Below, one piece after another: positions 18,274 to 25,771 of a stretch of DNA of 64,000 bases. Made by a program: the position numbers and the translations under genes. This DNA is from Pedobacter ureilyticus (GTDB taxonomy: Bacteria > Bacteroidota > Bacteroidia > Sphingobacteriales > Sphingobacteriaceae): positions 98,074 to 162,073 of the forward strand of contig NZ_SSHJ01000009.1 in the NCBI RefSeq assembly GCF_005925345.1, in the 5' to 3' direction. Numbering within the stretch: position 1 is the stretch's first letter; each line of letters starts with the position of its first letter. The notes under the pieces were generated by a model. It made no database searches, was not told the origin of the DNA, and saw nothing but the letters and a program-made list of their open reading frames with translations.

Positions 18274-21200
18274 TTAAAAAGTAACGTTTAAACCCATGTT
18301 CATTATTCTTGTTGGTGGATAAGGCAAATCGCCGGCAGACTCCAATATCTCTGGATCTAAATTGTATAGCCTATCTAGTTTGGTAAAGGTTAGTAAATTG
18401 TAGCCATTGGTGTATAAACGCAAACCTTTTACACCTAGTTTAGATAACAATTTTGGACCTGCAGTATAGCTTAGTTCTGCAGTTTTAAGGCGCATATAAT
18501 CGCCAGGAATGGCCCAAAAATCTGAGTAAAAATCTCTCGGACTTTGACTTAAAGCGGTAGTGTACAACTGCGGATATTTTGCATTGTTACCTAACTCAGG
18601 TGTCCAGTGTTGTTGGTGTATAGGCTGTTGGTTACTGGCATTGTGGTGTATTACCGCACCTTGTGCGCTAGCTACAAAATTTAAAGCCGCTTGGAACAAA
18701 ACCGTGAGCCTAAAGTTTTTATAACCAGCCCCAAGCGTAACACCTGCTATTGTATTTGGCAAATTGGTATTACCGAAAAACGACCTATCGTTGGCATCTA
18801 TCGCACCGTCGCCATTCAAATCCATGTATTTAAGATCGCCTGGTCGGCCACCAATAGTTGGTTTTGGAACTGCTGGATTAGCAATGTCTGCTGCAGTATA
18901 AAATTCGCCTGTCCATTTGTACTTTAATACCGAGCCAATAGGCATTCCGGTTTCTCTTTGGTAAGGATATAACGTAACAGCCTCATCTCTAAAAGTAATT
19001 TTATTTTTAGCTAATGAATAAGTTCCTTGTATAGAGTAATTCCAATTTTTAGAGATATCGTCCCTAAAACTAATTTCTGCTTCGAAACCACGGTTGTTTG
19101 TTCTACCAATGTTTACCAGTGGCAAATTTTGCCCGAATACGGCGGAAATGGTTCCGCGATTGGTAATGATGTCGTATCTATTGTTATTGAAATAATCTAA
19201 TTTAGCTGACAGCTTATTTTTAAAGAAAGCCATATCTAAACCTATATCTAACTTTTTATCTTTTTCCCAAGTTACCTCATCATTGGCTAAAGTGCCCTCG
19301 GTTACCGTTCCGAAACCATTATTGGTGGCCAAGCCAAACAAACCACTTCCCGATCCTGTTGCCCAGTTTTGAAGATAGGCGTATACGCCTCCTGTATTAT
19401 CCGCTCCAACCAAGCCATAAGATCCTCTTAGTTTAAATTGATCGATGAAATTCAGGTTATCCTTAACGAAGCTTTCCTCGGCAAGGTTCCAACCTACAGA
19501 TACCGCTGGAAAAAAACCTAGTTTTTTGCCTTTTGCAAAACGATCTGAACCATTGTATGCGCCACTAAATTCTATTAAATACTTCTGCTTATAATCATAG
19601 CCAAACCTAGCCGTGATACCGCTAAATATCTCTGGAATAAAGTTATACAAACCTCCGTTGCTCGAGTTTTGATACCTCTTGTCACTTGTATTATATAAAA
19701 CCAAGCCTGAAACATTGTGGTTTCCAAAACTTCTGTTATAATTTAACATGGCTTGCATGGTAAGCGCACTTGCTGTACTACCAGGACTGTAACTTAAGCC
19801 CGGCGTACTAATTCTAAAGATATTGTCACGCTGACCAAAGCTGTATGAATTAGTTACCGGCTCATATACGTAAGAAATAAAACCGGTGCCACTGGCTGGC
19901 CTAGAAAGCGAGCGAGTGTAAAAATAAAGGTTACGGTAAGCCAATACACCTTTTACTGAAAGCCCGGGAGTAATGAAATCTAATTTTTGATTAGCCGAAG
20001 TAGACAGGTTGATATTGTTATTGAATGTACGGTAGTAACCATTATACATTAAACGTCCCACAATGTTGTTGTTATTTCTTCCAGAAGCTGTTCTTTGCCA
20101 AACGCTATAGCCTAAGGTTCCGTTTGGATTATAAACCGGATAGTTAAACGGCGCTGTTTCGCCCAAACGACCCAAATCGCTAAAAATAGTATTATTGGCC
20201 GTTGCATTATTAGAGTTGGTTTCATCCACGTTTCCGAATAAGTCAAATTTTACATCAAGTGTTTTAGTCACTTTTAAATCAATGTTAGAGCGGTAATTGT
20301 ATCTCTTGTAATAAAATCTGCTATTTAAATCAGCGCTAAAATCTTTAAGTTGGCCACCTTGGTCTACGTAACCAATAGAAACAAAATACTTTGCTTTTTC
20401 TGTACCACCATTTACGTTGAAATTAGCTTTAGCCTGTGGTGCAAATTGTTTTAATAAGATATCAGACCAATCGTTATTTGGATGTCCGTAAGGATCTTCG
20501 CCTGTTCTGTACAATTCTAAGTCGGTATCAGAAAAGGTACGTACAAAACTCGGGTTTGGGTTTAAGTTGTTAGTGTTCACTTGCGCTTCGTTAATTAGTG
20601 AAGCGGCTTCATAAGAACCCAAAGCTTTCGGGGTTCTGGTGAGCTGACTTAAACCATACTCAAACAATGCGGTAATTCGCGGCTTGCCTATCCTACCACG
20701 GGTAGTAGTTACCAAAATTACCCCATTTGCGCCTTTAATACCGTAAATAGAGGTTGTTGCGGCATCTTTCAAAATACTTACCGACTCTACCTCATTGGCA
20801 CTCAATTGAGAGAATTGATCATAAGTAAACTCAATATCGTCTACCAAAATTAATGGGTTATTGCTCGAACCTGATACGTAAGAACTCACGCCCCGAATGT
20901 AAAACCGAGCTCCATCGGCACCTGGCTGACCACTAGTTTGTTGCGAAGCAAAACCGGTAATGCGGCCAGCTAATGTATTTTGTAAACTAGGTGATGGGCT
21001 TTGTCTAATTTCATCTCCACCAATGCTGGCTACTGCACCCGTTAACGTTTTTTTCTTCTGTGTGCCATAGCCTACTACCACTACATCTTCTAAAGTTGTT
21101 TTGTCTTCTTCTAGCGATACTGTGATATTTGTTTTTCCATCGATATTAATTTCTTTGCTTGTGTAGCCAATTAATCTAACGACGAGAATATTGCTAGTTA

Positions 21201-21393
21201 CACTGAGTGTAAATTTTCCTTCTTGGTTAGTGGTCGTTCCGTTAGATGGGTTGCTTTTTTCAACCACCGTTGCTCCAGGTAAAAACCCAGATTGATCGCT
21301 TACCACACCCGTTATTTGCTTTTTCTGTGCATGGGCAGTAATGCTCAACAGCATCATGAAAATGCAGCATAGATATGTTATTTTTTTCATCAT
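18274..21393 (-). CDS. SusC-family TonB-dependent glycan transporter
   Basis: About 1039 residues from the start chosen (MMKKITYLCC); a longer frame to 21417 has eight implausible extra residues before the signal peptide. Order: signal peptide (ending AHAQ), carboxypeptidase-regulatory-like domain (QITGVVSDQSGFLPGATVVE), plug domain with the SusC mark LEDVVVVGYGTQKKKTLTGAV and IYGIKGANGVILVTTTRG, then a 22-strand-type barrel ending in NMGLNVTF. No N-terminal STN domain, so it should not signal to an anti-sigma factor. With the SusD at 16526 it imports an oligosaccharide, presumably a galactoside, across the outer membrane. It is the only intact SusC in this PUL. Confidence 0.95.
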   Translation of the reverse strand: MMKKITYLCCIFMMLLSITAHAQKKQITGVVSDQSGFLPGATVVEKSNPSNGTTTNQEGKFTLSVTSNILVVRLIGYTSKEINIDGKTNITVSLEEDKTTLEDVVVVGYGTQKKKTLTGAVASIGGDEIRQSPSPSLQNTLAGRITGFASQQTSGQPGADGARFYIRGVSSYVSGSSNNPLILVDDIEFTYDQFSQLSANEVESVSILKDAATTSIYGIKGANGVILVTTTRGRIGKPRITALFEYGLSQLTRTPKALGSYEAASLINEAQVNTNNLNPNPSFVRTFSDTDLELYRTGEDPYGHPNNDWSDILLKQFAPQAKANFNVNGGTEKAKYFVSIGYVDQGGQLKDFSADLNSRFYYKRYNYRSNIDLKVTKTLDVKFDLFGNVDETNSNNATANNTIFSDLGRLGETAPFNYPVYNPNGTLGYSVWQRTASGRNNNNIVGRLMYNGYYRTFNNNINLSTSANQKLDFITPGLSVKGVLAYRNLYFYTRSLSRPASGTGFISYVYEPVTNSYSFGQRDNIFRISTPGLSYSPGSTASALTMQAMLNYNRSFGNHNVSGLVLYNTSDKRYQNSSNGGLYNFIPEIFSGITARFGYDYKQKYLIEFSGAYNGSDRFAKGKKLGFFPAVSVGWNLAEESFVKDNLNFIDQFKLRGSYGLVGADNTGGVYAYLQNWATGSGSGLFGLATNNGFGTVTEGTLANDEVTWEKDKKLDIGLDMAFFKNKLSAKLDYFNNNRYDIITNRGTISAVFGQNLPLVNIGRTNNRGFEAEISFRDDISKNWNYSIQGTYSLAKNKITFRDEAVTLYPYQRETGMPIGSVLKYKWTGEFYTAADIANPAVPKPTIGGRPGDLKYMDLNGDGAIDANDRSFFGNTNLPNTIAGVTLGAGYKNFRLTVLFQAALNFVASAQGAVIHHNASNQQPIHQQHWTPELGNNAKYPQLYTTALSQSPRDFYSDFWAIPGDYMRLKTAELSYTAGPKLLSKLGVKGLRLYTNGYNLLTFTKLDRLYNLDPEILESAGDLPYPPTRIMNMGLNVTF

Positions 21394-21472
21394 ATAATCT
21401 TTATTGAACAGCCGCATTAACTATTGCTAAGGCTGGCATTATCATCGATGTTTAATTAAATGCCTGATTTTT

Positions 21473-23152
21473 TTAGTAATAACCTTCGTTTTGAACCAGC
21501 TTGTTATTTCTAATTATTTCTGAATAAGGAATGGGCATGTGATAATATTTAGGCTGAAATATCATCGTGTTCACATTCTTAAGTACATACAATGGATCAT
21601 TTTGAGTAATGGTTAACCCTTGTAAGGTAGCTGCCAATTCAGTACTCATTTTCCATCTGCGCAAATCCCAAAAGCGATGCTCCTCGAAACTCAATTCAAT
21701 ACGTCTTTCATTTTTGATTAACTCTCTAAGATCATCTTGAAGTATACCTACAGGAACGCCATATCTGTTACCAGCCCCTGCTGTAATACCTGCTCTGGCA
21801 CGCACCAAATTCATTTGTCTTACGGCATCTTCTACCCTTCCAACCTCATTCAATGCTTCTGCATAGCTTAACAACACATCCGCAAAGCGGAAATATGGGA
21901 AGTTATGACTTTGGTTGGCATAGGTGGTAGCGTTAGAAAAATCGCCCATGAACTTTCTCAAATAATAAGAAGTTTTGGTTTGTGTTTTAAAAGCCTGATT
22001 GGGTTTATCCAAACCGCCTTCGTAAGTTTGCACTGCCCTGCCCAACCATTGCACGCCGTTGTAAAAAAGAATGGCTTTTAACCTTGGATCGCGGCCTTCG
22101 TATTGCGAAGCAGCCGTTGTAGTGCCTGTATAAGGCGTACCATTGGCATTGCTAAAGGCATTCACAAAATTTTGGGTTGGGCTGTTTCTGCCATTGCTGG
22201 TAGTTGGCGCCACATAACCCACGGGTGCGTTTGCGTTCTCAATTACCGTAGAATTTGACGATTGCTTAGACCAAATGATATCGGTATTGATTTTAGTGGT
22301 AAACACCGCAGTGTAGGCGGCTGTTCCGGTTGCGGTTGGTAATTTATAGTAGCCTTTTGCAATTAACGCTTCGGCAGCGGTAATTACCCGTTGCCATCTG
22401 CTTGGATCATTGGTAAGGTAACCTGTTAATGCCTTTAATTGTGCATTGGTTTCGAAACCGCCACCGTTAAACAACGGGCTGGCCGCATATAGGTACAATC
22501 TACATTTTAAAGCCATTGCGGCTTCAGATGGTATCCTGCCAAATTCTGTAGCGGCAACAGCAGATCCGTTGGGCAAATCTGGCGTAACAGCATCGCACTC
22601 TGCAGCAATGTAATCTACACATTCTGCGAAAGTATTACGAGGCAAGTTCAAATCACTGTTTAAATCAAAAACCTGATCGCCAACCAGCGGTATCCCTCCA
22701 TAACGTTTCAACAACTCGAAGTAGGCAAAAGCACGTAGAAAACGAGCTTCGGCCACTTGTCTCTTTTTAGTTGCATCAGGAATAGGAACTACACCGATAT
22801 TCTTCAGAAAAACATTACTTCTTCTGATGATGGTATAACTATTTGCCCAGTTGTTATCTGGATAGTTTGTAGCGTTAAGCTGACCATTGGTAAACAACAT
22901 GATGTTTGATCTTTCTGAAGATGGCACTGCATCATCTGTAGCCGCATCTAAAAAATCGCCTTCAATACGGTTAAATCCGCTGGGCAAGAATGAATAAATG
23001 CCCAACAAATAAGCCGTAGATTGCACACCCATTTGATCGGTCGGATCAAACACATCTGTCTCTAGCACCCTTTCTTCTGGTTCGTTTTCGAACTTTCTGC
23101 AAGATTGGGCCAGCACCGATACGAGGATTAAAAAATATAGTACTCTTTTCAT
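21473..23152 (-). CDS. SusD-family lipoprotein whose SusC partner is destroyed
   Basis: A 559-residue lipoprotein with lipobox AQSC (Cys18). SusD marks are present: AEARFLRAFAYFELLKRYGGIPLVGDQ near residue 135-160, FPYFRFADVLLSYAEALNE and the end segment YHMPIPYSEIIRNNKLVQNEGYY. The normal partner would be the SusC gene directly before it. Here, ten bases upstream, that gene is reduced to its last ~195 codons fused to a GH3 enzyme. The SusD itself looks intact. It may work with the second SusC at 18274, or be a leftover of a broken transport pair. Confidence 0.93.
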   Translation of the reverse strand: MKRVLYFLILVSVLAQSCRKFENEPEERVLETDVFDPTDQMGVQSTAYLLGIYSFLPSGFNRIEGDFLDAATDDAVPSSERSNIMLFTNGQLNATNYPDNNWANSYTIIRRSNVFLKNIGVVPIPDATKKRQVAEARFLRAFAYFELLKRYGGIPLVGDQVFDLNSDLNLPRNTFAECVDYIAAECDAVTPDLPNGSAVAATEFGRIPSEAAMALKCRLYLYAASPLFNGGGFETNAQLKALTGYLTNDPSRWQRVITAAEALIAKGYYKLPTATGTAAYTAVFTTKINTDIIWSKQSSNSTVIENANAPVGYVAPTTSNGRNSPTQNFVNAFSNANGTPYTGTTTAASQYEGRDPRLKAILFYNGVQWLGRAVQTYEGGLDKPNQAFKTQTKTSYYLRKFMGDFSNATTYANQSHNFPYFRFADVLLSYAEALNEVGRVEDAVRQMNLVRARAGITAGAGNRYGVPVGILQDDLRELIKNERRIELSFEEHRFWDLRRWKMSTELAATLQGLTITQNDPLYVLKNVNTMIFQPKYYHMPIPYSEIIRNNKLVQNEGYY

Positions 23153-23162
23153 ATCTGTAATG

Positions 23163-24989
23163 CTATAATTGAATATTTAAACCGAAAGAAAACACACGCT
23201 CAATTGGGTAAGTTCCATTGAAATTTTCTGGATCGGCACCGTTAAAAGTTTTTGAACTTAAAGTCCATAGGTTTAATCCATTTGCGAATAGGCGAGTAGA
23301 TTTTATACCAATTTTTTGAGTAAGCTTAGCTGGAAGTGTGTAGCCTAATTCTACATTTCTCAACTTTAGGAAATCGCCCTTTCTTAACCAAAAGGATGAC
23401 GAAACGAAATTGTTAACCGCACCGTTTCTTGGCCCCGAGTTGGTGGTTAAGCGTGGATATTGAGCCGTGGCAGCTGTTGATGGTGTAAACCTGTTTAAAT
23501 GGTTTTGATAAGCTTGCGCCGTACCACCCTGAAACTCCCAGTAGCTACTTCCAGATAAGTAAACTTCTTGGTTAATGACACCTTGAAGTAAAGCGCTAAC
23601 ATCAAAGCCGCCAACATTAAAACCTAATCTGGCACCTAAAAATAAACTCGGCTTTTGCGATCCGATGGTGGTTTGATCGTATTGATTAATGATACCATCG
23701 CCGTTTAAATCCCTGTATTTAATATCTCCAGGTTGTGGCGTGTATCCTTTTACTAAAATTTTTTTAGCTGAGGTTAACGGTAATGCTCTATCCTTATTTT
23801 TAAGCAAAACGATACTTTCCTCCGCCAATTGTTCTGCTATTTTTAAACTCTCAGGGCGATAGAAACGTTGTTTTTCGGTAGTGGTTGGCGTATAAGGGCG
23901 ATCAAATAGTCCTAACTTAAATTTCACTCTCAACACACGTCTCACCGCATCATTCAATAGTTCTTCTGAAACTTTTCCTTCTTTCACTAAATCACCCAAA
24001 TGGTTATCGTAACTTCTGTTCATCATGTCCATTTCTACACCAGCAGTAAACGCTTTTAATGCTGCTTCTTTTTTGTTGGCAGCCACACCCTGCGGACGAA
24101 GTTGTTCAATCGAACCCCAATCTGAAACTACAAACCCATCGTGTTTCCAACGTTTTTTCAATACTTCTGTTAAGGTGTAATGGTTCGCAGAGCCCGGCGT
24201 TCCGCTGATATCGTTGAACGAACTCATCAAAGTTAACGCACCAGCCTTCACTCCCGCTTCGTAGGGCGGCATGTAAGTATCCCAAAGTGTTTGGTTAGAA
24301 ATTTCTGAGTACACATAATCGCGGCCCGCTTCTGAAGCGCCATAACCGATATAATGTTTCAGACAAGCAGCAACGTTTTTATCGCTCGATAGATCCTTTC
24401 CTTGGTAACCTTTAACCGAAGCCACGGTAAAAATGGCGTTGGTGTAGGTATCTTCGCCATAACCCTCTGCTACACGGCCCCAACGACCATCTCTGGCTAC
24501 ATCAATCATCGGAGAGAAAGTCCAGTCTATGCCAGACATTCTAGCTTCTTGCGCTGCTACGCCGCAGGCTTTCTCCACCAAAGCAGGGTTCCAAGAACAG
24601 GCTTGCCCCAAAGAAATTGGGTAAATGGTACGGAAACCATGGATCACATCGTAACCGAAAATAATAGGAATGCCCAAACGGCTTTGCTCCATCGCTTTTT
24701 TTTGCACTTGATTTCTCAAATCAGCATCGCTACCAAAATAAATTAGCGAGCCAATCTCTGCTGGAATACCATTCACAGGATCCGCCATATTATTGGCGTT
24801 ATCGTTACGTCCCAATGTATATTGGTTCAACTGCATTACTTTTTCTTGCAAATTCATGCGAGCTAATAGATCGTCTATGCGTTTCTCAATAGACTGTTTG
24901 GCGTCTTTATAAAGTGGCTTTTCTTGCTTATAACTCGAAAATATTAAGGTAGTGATTACTGCTAATGCTAAGCTAATTTTCTTTATCAT
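23163..24989 (-). CDS. Chimera: GH3 catalytic domain fused to the end of a SusC barrel
   Basis: A 608-residue open frame made of two unrelated parts. Residues 1-410 are a GH3 beta-glycosidase: signal peptide, HGFRTIYPISLGQACSWNP, KHYIGYGASEAGRDY, and the nucleophile Asp290 in GFVVSDWG. They stop at ESIVLLKNKDRALPLTSAKK, where the second GH3 domain (which carries the acid/base residue) should begin. From about residue 413 the chain is a SusC C-terminus: PGDIKYRDLNGDGIINQYDQ, FLKLRNVELGYTLP, LFANGLNLWT and the terminal strand FSFGLNIQL. The join is near 23750-23765. A deletion of roughly a GH3 C-terminal half plus most of a SusC gene would explain it. It should be inactive as a transporter and probably as an enzyme. 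Confidence 0.9.
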   Translation of the reverse strand: MIKKISLALAVITTLIFSSYKQEKPLYKDAKQSIEKRIDDLLARMNLQEKVMQLNQYTLGRNDNANNMADPVNGIPAEIGSLIYFGSDADLRNQVQKKAMEQSRLGIPIIFGYDVIHGFRTIYPISLGQACSWNPALVEKACGVAAQEARMSGIDWTFSPMIDVARDGRWGRVAEGYGEDTYTNAIFTVASVKGYQGKDLSSDKNVAACLKHYIGYGASEAGRDYVYSEISNQTLWDTYMPPYEAGVKAGALTLMSSFNDISGTPGSANHYTLTEVLKKRWKHDGFVVSDWGSIEQLRPQGVAANKKEAALKAFTAGVEMDMMNRSYDNHLGDLVKEGKVSEELLNDAVRRVLRVKFKLGLFDRPYTPTTTEKQRFYRPESLKIAEQLAEESIVLLKNKDRALPLTSAKKILVKGYTPQPGDIKYRDLNGDGIINQYDQTTIGSQKPSLFLGARLGFNVGGFDVSALLQGVINQEVYLSGSSYWEFQGGTAQAYQNHLNRFTPSTAATAQYPRLTTNSGPRNGAVNNFVSSSFWLRKGDFLKLRNVELGYTLPAKLTQKIGIKSTRLFANGLNLWTLSSKTFNGADPENFNGTYPIERVFSFGLNIQL

Positions 24990-24991
24990 TT

Positions 24992-25762
24992 CTATTTAAA
25001 AACAGGTGTTTGCGATAATTTCATTGTTTTTTGTTGATTGTTTTTCAGTTCGAACACTACAATCTCGTTCTCTCCCTGCATTAAATTTTCTGCTGGAATT
25101 AAAATAGAGCGTTGCTTTTCTTCCTCCCAATAAGAACCTACATATTTTTGATTGATCCATACTTCGCCCATACCCCATCCAGAGATATCTAAGTAAGTCT
25201 TTTTCGCCTCGTCGAGCTTAAAAGTCCCTTTGTAAAAACCTGGCGTTGCTGCTTCCTTACGACTTTCAAATTTTAGATCTTTGATGGGAAATTTTTTGAT
25301 ATTCAAGGGGATCATTTTCCAATTCGAAATTTCATTTCCATCTAAAGTGACTTCGCCAAACAAACCTTTGGAGTTGTCTGTAATTTCTGGACCATAAGTA
25401 ATTCTGCCTATGTTTTCCACATAAATCTGTAATAAATACTTGCCCGGAGTTGTTTTAATAACGATTTTTTTATGGTTATCCGTTAGGCGACCCTGTAACT
25501 TTCCATCTACGTAAACCGAAGCATAATCGCGAACATTTTCCAACTCCAAATCTTCACTTTCCGCTTGCGTGGTGATTTCAGCTAGATAAAGCACATAACC
25601 AAAATCCACATTCAAATCGTTCATAGGCAACAGTCCATCAGCTTCTACGGCTTTTTGATACACTTGCGCTAAAGCTGCTTTTTGGTTGAATACGATTTCC
25701 TGAGCCATCAAAGTCTGACTGGCCAACATCGTTACTCCTAATGCAATTTTTCTCCACATCAC
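24992..25762 (-). CDS. GH35 C-terminal jelly-roll protein lacking the catalytic barrel
   Basis: A 256-residue secreted protein (signal peptide ending LMAQ, residue 21). The whole mature chain matches the beta-sandwich tail of GH35 beta-galactosidases: FGYVLYLAEI, VRDYASVYVDGKLQGRL, LLQIYVENIGRITYGPEI, YKGTFKLDEAKKTYLDISGW, GMGEVWINQKYVGSYW and ENEIVVFELKNN. The roughly 350-residue TIM barrel with the two catalytic glutamates is absent. The signal peptide joins directly to the linker after the barrel. It is therefore either a deletion product or a carbohydrate-binding module protein. Its stop lies two bases before the GH3-SusC chimera, and it is nine bases after the GH2 gene. Confidence 0.82.
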   Translation of the reverse strand: MMWRKIALGVTMLASQTLMAQEIVFNQKAALAQVYQKAVEADGLLPMNDLNVDFGYVLYLAEITTQAESEDLELENVRDYASVYVDGKLQGRLTDNHKKIVIKTTPGKYLLQIYVENIGRITYGPEITDNSKGLFGEVTLDGNEISNWKMIPLNIKKFPIKDLKFESRKEAATPGFYKGTFKLDEAKKTYLDISGWGMGEVWINQKYVGSYWEEEKQRSILIPAENLMQGENEIVVFELKNNQQKTMKLSQTPVFK

Positions 25763-25771
25763 TTTCCTTTC

